Below, one piece after another: positions 1 to 8,847 of a DNA stretch of 35,294 bases (its first letter is position 1; the number at the start of each line of letters is the position of its first letter). The stretch is from Rickettsiales bacterium (GTDB lineage Bacteria; Bacteroidota; Bacteroidia; Cytophagales; Cyclobacteriaceae), in the NCBI GenBank assembly GCA_002729235.1, contig PBTY01000032.1, forward strand, positions 47,295-82,588, written 5' to 3'. The notes under the pieces are model-generated. The model was not told the origin of the DNA. It worked only from the letters and a program-made list of their open reading frames with translations, and made no database searches. The translations under genes were made by a program, and so were the position numbers.

Positions 1-1
1 G

Positions 2-142
2 ATCATTAATTCCCTGGAGGAAGAGATTAATCGAGTTGGTCATTTGAGTACACTGGTGACTTATGATTTAGATAATGCACCTATTGATTTTACGATAGAT
101 GTACAAATGGATATAACGGTGGCTGTTGAATTTGACCTGTAA
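2..142 (+). CDS. C-terminal fragment of an unknown protein (cut by window start)
   Basis: An open frame enters from outside the window and runs 46 codons to a TAA stop. The visible tail ends in residues DITVAVEFDL, an alternating hydrophobic pattern that could be a beta strand. It ends only 4 bases before the start of the DUF6588-type gene, so the two are probably co-transcribed. No family can be assigned from this piece. Confidence 0.55.
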   Translation: MINSLEEEINRVGHLSTLVTYDLDNAPIDFTIDVQMDITVAVEFDL

Positions 143-146
143 TCTC

Positions 147-1163
147 ATGAGAAAACTATTTGCGCTATTGTTTTTAATTCCATCTATTTCTGTGCTGAGT
201 CAGGAAAAGGAAGGAGACATTTATTTTCAGATTGGTACGTCTGATGCGGAGCTTTATCTAAAGAATTATCTAAGCCCACTCTTTAATGGTATTGGTTATG
301 GATTTAACAGTGGCTGGTACAATACTGCTGCAACTCATGATCGATGGGGGTTCGATTTCACCATTTCAGCAAATGTGGCCTTCATACCTCGCAAGGACTT
401 GACGTTCACCTTCAATAATTCTCAATTCGATCATTTGAAAGTGAGTTCTGGAAATTCTGCAGAATTATCTACCATTTTTGGTCCTGAGAATAAAGCCGAT
501 CGACCAGAGTTAACAATCATCGATGATAATGGAGAAGAGTTGGTTAGGGCTACCTCTTTTCCTGGAGCCATCAATATGAAAGATGCTGTGGGCTTTAGTG
601 CTGTACCCATGCCAATGTATCAATTTGGACTAGGAATCATCAAGAACACCGACCTTAAACTTAGGATTTTACCAAAAATCAGTTTTGATGATGCTAGTGT
701 GTCAATGATAGGGTTTGGTTTGCAGCATGATCTGGGTCAGTGGTTTAAAGAACTACAATGGCAGAATATCAGCATTGCAGTATTTGCTGGTTACAATCAA
801 CTAACCATGAAATATGGATTGAATTATGATGCTCCAGCTACTGAAGAAAATGAAGGTATTCTCAATCTTTCTGGATTTAATCTGCAAGCATTGGCGTCAA
901 AAGAATACTACAAGATCATTACACTCTATGGAGGTATTGGATATTCCAGAGCTGGTTCAAGAGTGAGACTAACAGGAACTTATCCAGCAGGAGATATCAA
1001 TTACCAGTTGCCTGAGGATCCTATCGACTTCAAGTATGGCGATAATAGCGCAAATGTCACATTTGGAATCACTTTAAAACTTGTAATTGTCACAGTTGGT
1101 GTGAGTCACTGTATTCAGAATTATCACGTAACTAACGCGACGGTTGGTTTAACTATTCGTTAA
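147..1163 (+). CDS. DUF6588 family protein, predicted outer-membrane/secreted
   Basis: A 338-residue protein with a clear signal peptide (MRKLFALLFLIPSISVLSQ, cleavage near residue 19). I take the ATG at 147 as the start: the frame is open further back to a TTG, but that would place extra residues before the signal peptide and overlap the upstream stop codon. The mature part carries the pattern I associate with DUF6588 (N-terminal GYGFNSGWYNTA, then GFDFTIS and STIFGP), followed by alternating beta-type segments up to a final aromatic/hydrophobic strand. This suggests an outer-membrane beta barrel, which is inference. Function is unknown. It follows a truncated gene at 4 bases and precedes dapD by 93 bases. 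Confidence 0.75.
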   Translation: MRKLFALLFLIPSISVLSQEKEGDIYFQIGTSDAELYLKNYLSPLFNGIGYGFNSGWYNTAATHDRWGFDFTISANVAFIPRKDLTFTFNNSQFDHLKVSSGNSAELSTIFGPENKADRPELTIIDDNGEELVRATSFPGAINMKDAVGFSAVPMPMYQFGLGIIKNTDLKLRILPKISFDDASVSMIGFGLQHDLGQWFKELQWQNISIAVFAGYNQLTMKYGLNYDAPATEENEGILNLSGFNLQALASKEYYKIITLYGGIGYSRAGSRVRLTGTYPAGDINYQLPEDPIDFKYGDNSANVTFGITLKLVIVTVGVSHCIQNYHVTNATVGLTIR

Positions 1164-1256
1164 AATTCCAGTAAAAAAATGCTGATTTTTTTTGGCATCT
1201 GGCAATGCTGATTAATATTGCCTTGTAGTTTAGATCGGAATACGAATTTAAGAAAT

Positions 1257-2075
1257 ATGGATTTAAAGGAAATCATAGAGTCAGCTTGGGAAGATCGTTC
1301 TTTAATTGAAGAAAAAGAGGTAGCAGTGGCTATCAAAACTTTGATTGATGATTTGGATATGGGCAAACGCAGAATTGCTGAACCTGCTTCAGATGGTTCA
1401 GGATGGATTGTGAATGAGTGGATGAAGAAAGCTGTGATTCTCTATTTTCCATTAATGAAAATGCAATTGATAGAGGTAGGTCCTTTCCAATGGCATGACA
1501 AGATTAAGCTTAAGTCTGGATATGATCAACTAGGTGTTCGTGTGGTACCACATGCCATTGCTAGATATGGTTCTTACATTAGTGCTGGTACAGTATTGAT
1601 GCCTTCTTACGTGAATATAGGTGCATATGTTGATGAAGGTACTATGGTGGATACCTGGGCCACTGTTGGTAGTTGTGCACAGATTGGTAAAAATGTGCAC
1701 CTAAGTGGAGGTGTAGGCATTGGAGGAGTTTTAGAGCCTGTTCAGGCAGCTCCTGTGATTATCGAGGATAATGCCTTCGTTGGATCTCGTTGTATTGTGG
1801 TCGAAGGAGTGCGTGTAGGTAAAGAAGCTGTTTTAGGTGCCAATGTGGTACTAACGGCAAGTTCCAAGATCATTGATGTTACAGGTGATGAGCCAGTAGA
1901 ATACAAAGGATATGTTCCTGAAAGATCTGTTGTCATTCCTGGGACAATGCCTAAAAAATTCCCGGCCGGTGAATACCAGGTGCCTTGCGCTTTGATCATT
2001 GGTAAAAGAAAAGAAAGCACTGATAAAAAGACTTCACTAAATAGCGCGCTCCGAGAGAATAATGTATCTGTATAA
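1257..2075 (+). CDS. dapD: 2,3,4,5-tetrahydropyridine-2,6-dicarboxylate N-succinyltransferase (DapD)
   Basis: A 272-residue enzyme of the succinylase branch of meso-diaminopimelate/lysine synthesis. It transfers succinyl from succinyl-CoA to tetrahydrodipicolinate in the cytoplasm. The length is normal for DapD. The N-terminal helical part (residues 1-95) is followed by a left-handed beta-helix built of hexapeptide repeats, roughly residues 98-230, seen as VGSCAQIG, VHLSGGVGIGG, AFVGSRCIV and VRVGKEAVLGANVVL. The reading frame is open upstream to 1218, but the ATG at 1257 gives the usual DapD N terminus (MDLKEIIESAWEDR). The pathway partner lysA lies 1.5 kb downstream on the same strand, so this block contributes an early and the last lysine step. 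Confidence 0.96.
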   Translation: MDLKEIIESAWEDRSLIEEKEVAVAIKTLIDDLDMGKRRIAEPASDGSGWIVNEWMKKAVILYFPLMKMQLIEVGPFQWHDKIKLKSGYDQLGVRVVPHAIARYGSYISAGTVLMPSYVNIGAYVDEGTMVDTWATVGSCAQIGKNVHLSGGVGIGGVLEPVQAAPVIIEDNAFVGSRCIVVEGVRVGKEAVLGANVVLTASSKIIDVTGDEPVEYKGYVPERSVVIPGTMPKKFPAGEYQVPCALIIGKRKESTDKKTSLNSALRENNVSV

Positions 2076-2108
2076 ATCGTTGTTGGCATATTAGTTGTTT
2101 AACCCTAA

Positions 2109-2942
2109 ATGATGAGCCAACGTTATAGGTATATGATCAGTGTCGCAGTGTTGTTTGCTTTTCTGGTAAGCATTGCCCAGAGTCCTAATGAGATTACTTC
2201 AGGGAGCATTTCTGATTCTTACAATTTTAGAAAAGGAGAACAGCTTGATTTCAAGTTGAGCTATGGCTGGTTTACGGTTGGAAAAGCCTCATTGCAGATA
2301 GATGAGAATTTTCATGATTACAAACAGAGCAATTGCTACAAAGTGGATGTGCAAGGAGAAACTGCTGGTTTGCTCGGCGTATTCACACACGTGGATGATC
2401 GATGGGGAGCATACATTAGAAATGATAATTTGCTTCCTATTCATGCATACCGAGATATTGAAGAGGGTAAATACATGCGGGTTGAACAAACAGATTTTTA
2501 CCACGCTGAAGGAAGGGTAGAAGTGTTAAGGTACGATCCAAGAAAAGACAAGCGAAAGCCGGCTAAGGTATATGATATCAAAGGTGAAGTATATGATTTA
2601 ATGAGTTCATATCTCTATCTTAGAAATCTTGATTTTAAGCAGTACAAAGCTGGAGATACCATAACGGTCGACACGTTTTATGAAGATGAGTTGTATCATT
2701 TTAAGATGGTAATGAGAGGCATAGATAATTTTGATAGTAAAGTTGGAGATCTAAAGGCCTACAAACTAAACTTTTTAATACCCCCAAGCGACATTTTCCC
2801 AAATGAAGAAGGCATAGTTGCCTGGATTTCTGCTGATTCGAATCAATTGCCCCTACGAATCGAAGCGGAAATGTTTTTTGGTACGGCTTATTGTGACCTT
2901 ACCAGTTATAGAAATATAAAGTACGGACCCGATTATCAGTAG
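2109..2942 (+). CDS. DUF3108 domain-containing secreted protein
   Basis: A 277-residue exported protein. Residues 1-24 form a signal peptide (MISVAVLFAFLVSIAQS core), and the initiator may be either of two adjacent ATG codons. The mature protein opens with FRKGEQLDFKLSYGWFTVGKASLQI, the start pattern of DUF3108, and continues with beta-rich sequence typical of that family (VDVQGETAGLL, then FYEDELYHFKM, then GIVAWISADSNQLPLRIE). DUF3108 proteins are periplasmic or outer-membrane-associated and lack an assigned biochemical role in Bacteroidota. It sits 33 bases after dapD and 35 before the TPR lipoprotein on the same strand. Confidence 0.85.
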   Translation: MMSQRYRYMISVAVLFAFLVSIAQSPNEITSGSISDSYNFRKGEQLDFKLSYGWFTVGKASLQIDENFHDYKQSNCYKVDVQGETAGLLGVFTHVDDRWGAYIRNDNLLPIHAYRDIEEGKYMRVEQTDFYHAEGRVEVLRYDPRKDKRKPAKVYDIKGEVYDLMSSYLYLRNLDFKQYKAGDTITVDTFYEDELYHFKMVMRGIDNFDSKVGDLKAYKLNFLIPPSDIFPNEEGIVAWISADSNQLPLRIEAEMFFGTAYCDLTSYRNIKYGPDYQ

Positions 2943-2950
2943 GCTAGACC

Positions 2951-2958
2951 TATATTTG
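2951..2958 (+). promoter_or_regulatory. Bacteroidetes -7 promoter element before the TPR lipoprotein
   Basis: TATATTTG matches the Bacteroidetes sigma-factor -7 consensus TAnnTTTG exactly and lies 19 bases before the ATG of the TPR lipoprotein. No convincing TTG -33 element is visible at the expected distance, so this may be a weak internal promoter for the TPR-lysA pair. Confidence 0.4.
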
Positions 2959-2977
2959 CGGGCTAAAGGGACAAATT

Positions 2978-3568
2978 ATGAGAATTTACGTATTACTGAT
3001 CCTTGTTGGGTTATTATGGAGTTGTGGAGCTGAGAATGTCAGTGAGGGTGATCAGTTATTTAAAAAAGGAAAGTACGCAGAAGCAGTAGCAGTTTTCAAT
3101 AATGAACTAGAGACCAATCCTTCTGATATTACGCTACTGTATAACAGAGGCAGAGCTTTTGAAGAGTTGGGAAAACTGGATGAAGCTGAAGCTGATTTCA
3201 CCAAAATAACGGAGCTAGATGAGAAAAATGTAAGTGCATTTCTTAGCCTATCGCAAGTAAACTATAAAAAAGGAACTTACAACAAAGCTGTAATTTTCGC
3301 GGATAAGGCACTTGAGGTTAACGATAATTCTGCTCAAGGTCATTTTTTGTCTGCCAGGGCTAAACATCAGTTGGGATATTTAGATAAGGCTCTAGAATCG
3401 TACAGCCTGGCCATCAATATCAATAAAGACTATGGTGAAGCCTATTTTTATCGTGCTGCTATAAAAATTGGAAAAAATCAATCAAAATCGGCATGTTCTG
3501 ATATTGCTAAGGCGGTAAATCTCGGAGTACCAGAAGCGGATAAGGCACAAACCAAATATTGTAAATAA
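2978..3568 (+). CDS. TPR-repeat lipoprotein
   Basis: A 196-residue protein with a lipoprotein signal peptide: a hydrophobic stretch ending in lipobox LWSC, so Cys16 would be the acylated residue. The rest is tetratricopeptide repeats, about four, seen in the recurring AxxxYNRGRAFEELGKLDEA-like pattern (residues 24-57, 58-91, 92-125, 126-160), and a short tail with a Cys (KSACSDIAKAV) common at the end of such Bacteroidetes TPR proteins. Likely a periplasmic membrane-anchored protein-protein interaction scaffold; partner unknown. Only 4 bases separate its stop from the lysA start codon, which implies translational coupling. Confidence 0.85.
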   Translation: MRIYVLLILVGLLWSCGAENVSEGDQLFKKGKYAEAVAVFNNELETNPSDITLLYNRGRAFEELGKLDEAEADFTKITELDEKNVSAFLSLSQVNYKKGTYNKAVIFADKALEVNDNSAQGHFLSARAKHQLGYLDKALESYSLAININKDYGEAYFYRAAIKIGKNQSKSACSDIAKAVNLGVPEADKAQTKYCK

Positions 3569-3572
3569 TACC

Positions 3573-4715
3573 TTGAAAAACCTTCTTTCTACATTCGAGG
3601 AGATAGAAACTCCATTCTATTGGTATGACTTGAAATTATTGGATGATACGCTTGATGCGTTGAAAAAAGCCAATAAAGAAGGTTACCATGTTCATTATGC
3701 TTTAAAGGCTAACAATAATCCTAGAATTATTGAACGAATTAAGCAGGCAGGATTGGGGATAGATTGTGTAAGTGGAGGAGAGGTAAAGCACGCACTTGAC
3801 AATGGTTTTGATCCTTCTCAAATTGTATTGGCAGGAGTAGGCAAGACTGATCAGGAGATTGCCTATGCTATTGAAAATGACATCTTTTCCTTCAATGTAG
3901 AATCTATTGAGGAATTGGAAGTAATCAATGAAATTGCAGGTTCAAAAGGAAAAAAGCCAAACATTTCTATTCGAATAAATCCAGCAATTGATGCTGGAAC
4001 TCATCATAAGATTACGACAGGCACTAAGGAGAATAAGTTCGGTATTTCGGATGACGACTTGTTCGCTTCAGTTGATCTAATCAAATCCCTAAAGCATATC
4101 AGTTTTATTGGTGTGCATTATCATATTGGTTCACAAATCATTGATTTGACCCGTTTCAAGAATTTGGCTATTCGAATCAATGAGATTCAACAAGGTCTTA
4201 TTGACAAAGGAATTGAATTGCCTCATTTGAATGTAGGCGGAGGATTGGGTATAGATTATCTAAACCCTGATGGAAACCCAATACCAGATTTTGAACACTA
4301 TTTTGGCGTTTTTCGGGATAACCTTCAACTTCTTCCTGGACAAGAGCTTCATTTCGAATTAGGACGGTCCATTGTTGGCCAGTGTGGTAGTTTAATTACA
4401 AGGGTGTTGTTTGTGAAACGTAGTGGTCATACCAGTTTTCTTATTGTGGATGCTGGGATGACTGACTTGATGCGTCCTGCACTTTACGATGCCCAGCATT
4501 TGGCTCAAAACCTTTCCAGCCGTTCTGCAACTGAGGAAGTCTATGATCTGGTTGGTCCGGTGTGTGAGTCCTCTGATGTTTTCAATAAAGGGTTGTCACT
4601 GCCTGAATCAAAGCGTGGAGACATCATTGCTATAAGATCTGCCGGTGCTTATGGCGAAACAATGAAAAATGAATACAATCTCAGACCTCTGGCTCAGGCC
4701 CATTACTCCAACTAA
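3573..4715 (+). CDS. lysA: Diaminopimelate decarboxylase (LysA)
   Basis: A 380-residue PLP-dependent fold-type III decarboxylase that converts meso-diaminopimelate to L-lysine and CO2. Visible residues: Lys45 in YALKAN (Schiff base to PLP), HYHIGSQ at 182-188, the phosphate-binding GGGLG at 222-226, ELGR at 262-265, the partner-subunit catalytic Cys331 in CESSDVF, and Tyr360 in GAYGETM. The start is a TTG at 3573; no later Met would keep the essential N-terminal ETPFYWYDL segment. It is shorter than many LysA proteins (about 400-420) but has all the landmarks. It ends one base before the convergent nhaC stop codon. Confidence 0.95.
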   Translation: MKNLLSTFEEIETPFYWYDLKLLDDTLDALKKANKEGYHVHYALKANNNPRIIERIKQAGLGIDCVSGGEVKHALDNGFDPSQIVLAGVGKTDQEIAYAIENDIFSFNVESIEELEVINEIAGSKGKKPNISIRINPAIDAGTHHKITTGTKENKFGISDDDLFASVDLIKSLKHISFIGVHYHIGSQIIDLTRFKNLAIRINEIQQGLIDKGIELPHLNVGGGLGIDYLNPDGNPIPDFEHYFGVFRDNLQLLPGQELHFELGRSIVGQCGSLITRVLFVKRSGHTSFLIVDAGMTDLMRPALYDAQHLAQNLSSRSATEEVYDLVGPVCESSDVFNKGLSLPESKRGDIIAIRSAGAYGETMKNEYNLRPLAQAHYSN

Positions 4716-4716
4716 C

Positions 4717-6135
4717 TCACCAAATAAATCCAACAATTAGATAGAAGATTGTTGCTAAGCCACCGGTGAAAAGGGCATATGGCAGTTGTGTGCGAACATG
4801 ATCAATATGATCCGATCCAGATGCCATGGATGAAATGAGTGTGGTATCTGAGATTGGCGAGCAGTGATCTCCAAAAACTCCTCCTCCTAATACCGCCGCA
4901 ATCGCTAAATACATGTTTACGTCAATGGCTTGAGCTAGGGGCACAGCAATGGATATCATTATTGCGAAAGTCCCCCAGGATGTTCCTGTACTAAACGCAA
5001 TAAAGCAGCTGGTTAAAAATATAATGGCAGGAGCCAAGGATGGGGAGAGCCAATCCTGTGTGATAGAGGCTACATAAATACCTGTTCCAAGTTCTTTACA
5101 CAGATTACCAATAGCAAAAGCCAGCATCATCAAAATAGACATGGTCACCATGTCCTTCATGCCGTTGATACTTTCATTCATAAAGCTTTTAAGAGTAAGC
5201 TTCTTTTGTATTCCAAAATAAACTCCTGCAAAAACAACTGCCAGAGTAACGGCATAAAAAACAGCTGCAGATCCTGAGGCATTACCTATAGCATGCCAAA
5301 CCTTTAATCCAAATGACTCAGACAAAGAAGAGTCCCAACCTGTGTATAATAGAAACAATGGCATTGAAACGATCATGACCATTAGTGGTAGCAGCATGTT
5401 TCTAGCTTTTCCATCTTTTGGTTCATTTGGATTGGTGATGATTTCGTTAGGATGTTGAGCTTTGTTATCAAATTCCCTCATTGGTCCAAAACTCTTACCA
5501 CTTTTAGCAAGGTAAAAGACCAATGCTAGGGTCAGAAGTGGATAGAAATTGAAAGGTATCGAGTATAGTAAGGTTTGAAATGGTGATACATTTTCATACA
5601 CGGCTAATAGTCCAATCACATAAGCTCCCCAGGCATTGAGAGGAAATAGGATACAGGATGGTGCTGAGCTACTATCAGCTAAATATGCCAATTTCTGTCT
5701 TGAAATTCCGAATTTATCAAATAACGATTGGAAAACGGTGCCTACAGTAAGGATCGAAATATTCGACTCTATGAAAATAAGAAAGCCAGTAAGCCCGGCG
5801 GCCACTTGCAGTCTGGATTTAGGGTTTTTACTCTGAAGAATAAGTTTCTGAATTCTATGAACAAATCCGTTTATTCCACCTGAGACTTTAATGAGTTGAA
5901 TCAGGGAGCCAATTAATAGCGTGAATAGAATGGTTCGGGTATTACCTGCGCTAGCAAATACATCGATGGTTTTGTCTAATGTGAGTATTACACCCTCAAA
6001 AATATTGCCTCCGGTAATGATAATATAACCAATTATTAGACCTACAAATAGAGAAACAATAACCTGTTTGGTTCTAATAGCTAAAATAATGGCAATAATA
6101 GGAGGTAAGAGTGATAGGAATCCAAAGTCTGTCAT
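4717..6135 (-). CDS. nhaC: NhaC-family Na+/H+ antiporter
   Basis: A 472-residue polytopic inner-membrane protein with about 11-12 hydrophobic segments. NhaC signatures are visible: GTSWGTFAIMISIAVPLAQA followed by GGGVFGDHCSPISDTTLISS near the C-terminal third, and an internal SSSAPSCILFPLNAWGAY segment. The family exchanges Na+ for H+ (some members carry malate/lactate or amino acids), so the substrate is inferred. Its ATG overlaps the stop of the upstream DUF4136 lipoprotein by 4 bases, so it is the last gene of a three-gene operon. The window holds two other sodium-linked carriers, an NSS symporter and NhaD, which fits a marine organism. Confidence 0.88.
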   Translation of the reverse strand: MTDFGFLSLLPPIIAIILAIRTKQVIVSLFVGLIIGYIIITGGNIFEGVILTLDKTIDVFASAGNTRTILFTLLIGSLIQLIKVSGGINGFVHRIQKLILQSKNPKSRLQVAAGLTGFLIFIESNISILTVGTVFQSLFDKFGISRQKLAYLADSSSAPSCILFPLNAWGAYVIGLLAVYENVSPFQTLLYSIPFNFYPLLTLALVFYLAKSGKSFGPMREFDNKAQHPNEIITNPNEPKDGKARNMLLPLMVMIVSMPLFLLYTGWDSSLSESFGLKVWHAIGNASGSAAVFYAVTLAVVFAGVYFGIQKKLTLKSFMNESINGMKDMVTMSILMMLAFAIGNLCKELGTGIYVASITQDWLSPSLAPAIIFLTSCFIAFSTGTSWGTFAIMISIAVPLAQAIDVNMYLAIAAVLGGGVFGDHCSPISDTTLISSMASGSDHIDHVRTQLPYALFTGGLATIFYLIVGFIW

Positions 6136-6686
6136 TCAGAGATTAGGGATTGATCGGTTGAATTAGTTTTTGCTCGATAAAGATACGTATTGAAAAGCTT
6201 TGTGACTGTGTTTGTCAATATTTGTTCTTTGCTATTCTTTCTGGATTCTTTGTCCAAATCAAGGCTAGCTTGCCAAATCAATTTTTTAGTAGCCACATCA
6301 TATAGCTCGAGTAAGAGTGCGGACTGAAGGATGGTACTAACTGTATATCTGGGATAGGAGGTGTAATAGCCGTATGGGCTATTGTAAGTTGTGCTAACAT
6401 CGGATTTTTGATTCGCAATTAATTCAAATCTTAAGACGATATCAGGATCTTTGGGGTTGAGTGAATAGTCTCTTCTCGAGAGCTCTTTTTTTACCTGATT
6501 CTCAATAAACGAAAAAATCTCTGCGCCTTCAGTCGAGAGATCTTTGGTGTTTTTGTAATTCACAATTCCATAAGTCTCATATTGCGCGAAATTAGAATTG
6601 CTATTGGTGAAATGTACGATTTTGGGGGAGCAGGATGCCGATCCTATTAATAGGATTATAAACAGAATTCGGTATACTGATTTCAT
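6132..6686 (-). CDS. DUF4136 domain-containing lipoprotein
   Basis: A 184-residue lipoprotein: signal peptide ending in lipobox SASC (Cys19), then a mature domain with the DUF4136 layout (YGIVNYKNTKDL, then IENQVKKELSRRDYSL, DPDIVLRFELIA and LLLELYDVATKKLIWQASL). The last segment, describing a variable built from a platform strand and a basic/aromatic strand, is the most typical one. Function in Bacteroidota is unknown. It begins 5 bases after the small gene at 6692-6889 and overlaps nhaC by 4 bases, so all three are translated together. Confidence 0.82.
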   Translation of the reverse strand: MKSVYRILFIILLIGSASCSPKIVHFTNSNSNFAQYETYGIVNYKNTKDLSTEGAEIFSFIENQVKKELSRRDYSLNPKDPDIVLRFELIANQKSDVSTTYNSPYGYYTSYPRYTVSTILQSALLLELYDVATKKLIWQASLDLDKESRKNSKEQILTNTVTKLFNTYLYRAKTNSTDQSLISE

Positions 6687-6691
6687 TTGGA

Positions 6692-6889
6692 TTAACCTGT
6701 CATTCCAAACTCTCTAACCGTATTCAGAGAATTCAAAATTTTGTCAATCAGCTTATCAGACTCTTCGGGGAATTCATATAAAATATCAAACCGGTCACCA
6801 TTAGAACTTGCCTGCACAAGAGCCTCGTACTCTTTCATAGTACCTTTCTGGTAAGCATTCAAGTCCGGGTTGTACCAAATAAATTGCAT
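6692..6889 (-). CDS. Small hypothetical protein (65 aa)
   Basis: A short ORF with no signal peptide and an acidic, helix-forming second half (EESDKLIDKILNSLNTV). The N terminus QFIWYNPDLNAYQKGT is aromatic-rich. I do not recognise a family. I count it as a gene because it starts after a clear intergenic space, keeps the strand of the two genes that follow and ends 5 bases before the DUF4136 start, in the position of a first operon gene. Confidence 0.6.
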   Translation of the reverse strand: MQFIWYNPDLNAYQKGTMKEYEALVQASSNGDRFDILYEFPEESDKLIDKILNSLNTVREFGMTG

Positions 6890-7005
6890 GTTCGTCTAGT
6901 GTCAAAAATGGGTTATTGAACAAATAGTATAAATGTTCCTCCCATTAATACAAAATTAGCTATAAAAGTAACCTCATTAAAGGAATAAGTTAATCTTTTT
7001 TTTGA

Positions 7006-7893
7006 TCAATCCCTATGTGGTTTCCATATTTCATCAATTAACGAAGAGTTTTTCGATTTGTTGCCAGTTTGGTCAGTAATTACCAAATCTATTTTACCCA
7101 AATGTCTCCAATGATCGTTTTGAAAATCCACGCTAAAATCAATTGTTGCTCCCAATTCTCCATTGTTTTCGGGATAGATCATCTTAATATTTTCGGAATA
7201 AAGCATCTGGCTAATGGAGTAGGTGCCTGATCCTGCAGCATATACCTGGTCATCATTTTTGTTGTAGTAGACCCATATAAAATGTGTGGGTGTAATGAGC
7301 TTTAGATAGCCTGCATACTCCGGGTACTCAATGTAAGCATCTCCTGGCTGTTGGCGGTAAGCTACTAACTCCCAAATTCCTTGTAGATTATCACTCAGAT
7401 TACTCTCTTCAGAGGTTTTAACCCATTTTTCTTCTATTTTATTAGAGTCTATCACTATTAAGTCTCCACTATTTTCATCCAGGTCCATCACCTTGGAGTA
7501 GCCAGTATGGTTCCATAGACCATCCGAGAAGTTAAAATCAAATGGGATAGCCTGACCTCTTTCATTACTCCCAGGAGGATAGAAAAACTTAATGTCCTCG
7601 ATATATTTGCCTTCTTTTATTTCATAGCTACCACCACCCATTCCTAATAATTGATTGTTTTTCTGATCATATTTGAACCAGATAAAATGATCGTTGGAAA
7701 GGTGCTTTTGATAAATGATACTATCTCCATAGGAAGTCCACTTGGTGAGACCTTCGCTGTGTGGTACGAATTGCGTCAGGCTCCATGAGCCTTCAAGTGA
7801 ATTGTTGACATCACTTGATTGTCCAAATAAAAAGAATGAGAATATTGTTGCGATAATAGCAAGAGATATTCTTGGGTTGTTGTGGGGTTTCAT
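7006..7893 (-). CDS. Secreted protein with two tandem lipocalin-like domains
   Basis: A 295-residue protein when started at the ATG at 7893, which places a signal peptide (ISLAIIATIFSFFLFGQS) at the N terminus; the upstream open frame adds 31 residues without a reason. Two homologous domains follow, about residues 30-140 and 165-275. Each has the pattern LxGxW near its start, HFIWxxY in the middle, a G-G-x-Y strand, Y-x-E-x-IK, YP and a final W-x-H-x-G. This resembles small lipocalin-like/DUF4488-type domains of Bacteroidetes secreted proteins. A ligand-binding role is inference. It diverges from the gene at 8056. Confidence 0.72.
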   Translation of the reverse strand: MKPHNNPRISLAIIATIFSFFLFGQSSDVNNSLEGSWSLTQFVPHSEGLTKWTSYGDSIIYQKHLSNDHFIWFKYDQKNNQLLGMGGGSYEIKEGKYIEDIKFFYPPGSNERGQAIPFDFNFSDGLWNHTGYSKVMDLDENSGDLIVIDSNKIEEKWVKTSEESNLSDNLQGIWELVAYRQQPGDAYIEYPEYAGYLKLITPTHFIWVYYNKNDDQVYAAGSGTYSISQMLYSENIKMIYPENNGELGATIDFSVDFQNDHWRHLGKIDLVITDQTGNKSKNSSLIDEIWKPHRD

Positions 7894-8055
7894 CTCTGCA
7901 AAATTTTGGGTGTTAACAATAAGATAAAATAAAGTATTACCAAATCCTAATGATACAGAACATATTATGTTGTGCTCTAAGGCCAATATTTAATTCCTTT
8001 TGTAGCCAAAACATGAAATTTAATTAACTTCCACGCTGAACCACTTCCGCCGATT

Positions 8056-8844
8056 GTGTTGAATAATGTGCTTATATGGTCATCATTGATCCTTGCTGTC
8101 TTTATTGGTGCCGAAAAGACAGGGGATACGCGTTACACTGGTGTGTACCGTGGCAAGACATTATTTATTCAAAACCCCTATGATCGAGAATCTAGTTCTT
8201 TTTGTATAACAGAAGTTAGATTAAACAATCGTAGGTTAAATCTTAATTACGGTTCAAGTGCACTTAAAATCGATTTCAACGGAATTGAGGAGAACTCACC
8301 TATCGCATTACATATCATTCACTCAGATAGTTGTCAACCCATTATTATCAATCCAGACGCTATTGCCTATAAATACACCTTTGCCTTTAAAGAGATTTCG
8401 ATGAATGATTCTGTGCTGGTTTGGTCTAGTATAGGTGATCAGGAGCAAGGAGTATATACACTTGATGCTTATGATTATGGAATATGGCAAACACAAGATA
8501 CTGTATTATCAAAAGGCAAACATGAAGGGGCCACCTACGTGCATTTTCCTAAGTTAAAAGAAGGTCCTAATAAGTTGAGGTTGAAGTACACCTTTCCTAG
8601 TGGAGATTATATCTATTCAAGAGAAATAGATTTTCACTATTACGAGGAGCCGGTGACTTTCACTCCAAAGAAGTCTAGCACATCTCTTACCTTGTCAAGG
8701 TATGCCAGTTATGAAATATATGATGGAGGTTACAATCTGGTGATGTCAGGCTCCGGTGCTTCCATCGATATCAGAGATTTAAAAAGAGGGGACTACATTA
8801 TCTACTTCGATAACAAAGACCCCGGGGTGTTTACCAAGATTTAG
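8056..8844 (+). CDS. Secreted protein of unknown function, possible sorting-domain-like C terminus
   Basis: A 262-residue protein starting at GTG (8056) or the next codon TTG; no ATG gives a comparable signal peptide (NNVLIWSSLILAVFIGA). The N-terminal part contains GVYRGKTLFIQNPYD, a conserved-looking block I cannot assign, followed by beta-rich, Ig-like sequence (NKLRLKYTFPSGDYIYSREI). The last 50 residues (YEIYDGGYNLVMSG, then IDIRDLKRGDYIIYFDN) resemble a type IX secretion C-terminal domain in rhythm, but the usual basic-residue ending is weak. It ends 3 bases before the convergent SNF transporter stop codon. Confidence 0.65.
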   Translation: MLNNVLIWSSLILAVFIGAEKTGDTRYTGVYRGKTLFIQNPYDRESSSFCITEVRLNNRRLNLNYGSSALKIDFNGIEENSPIALHIIHSDSCQPIIINPDAIAYKYTFAFKEISMNDSVLVWSSIGDQEQGVYTLDAYDYGIWQTQDTVLSKGKHEGATYVHFPKLKEGPNKLRLKYTFPSGDYIYSREIDFHYYEEPVTFTPKKSSTSLTLSRYASYEIYDGGYNLVMSGSGASIDIRDLKRGDYIIYFDNKDPGVFTKI

Positions 8845-8847
8845 CTT

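Noticed and set aside
1160-1366. Minus-strand ORF of 68 codons over the dapD start
   Set aside because: It covers the intergenic space and the conserved dapD N terminus, with no protein features.
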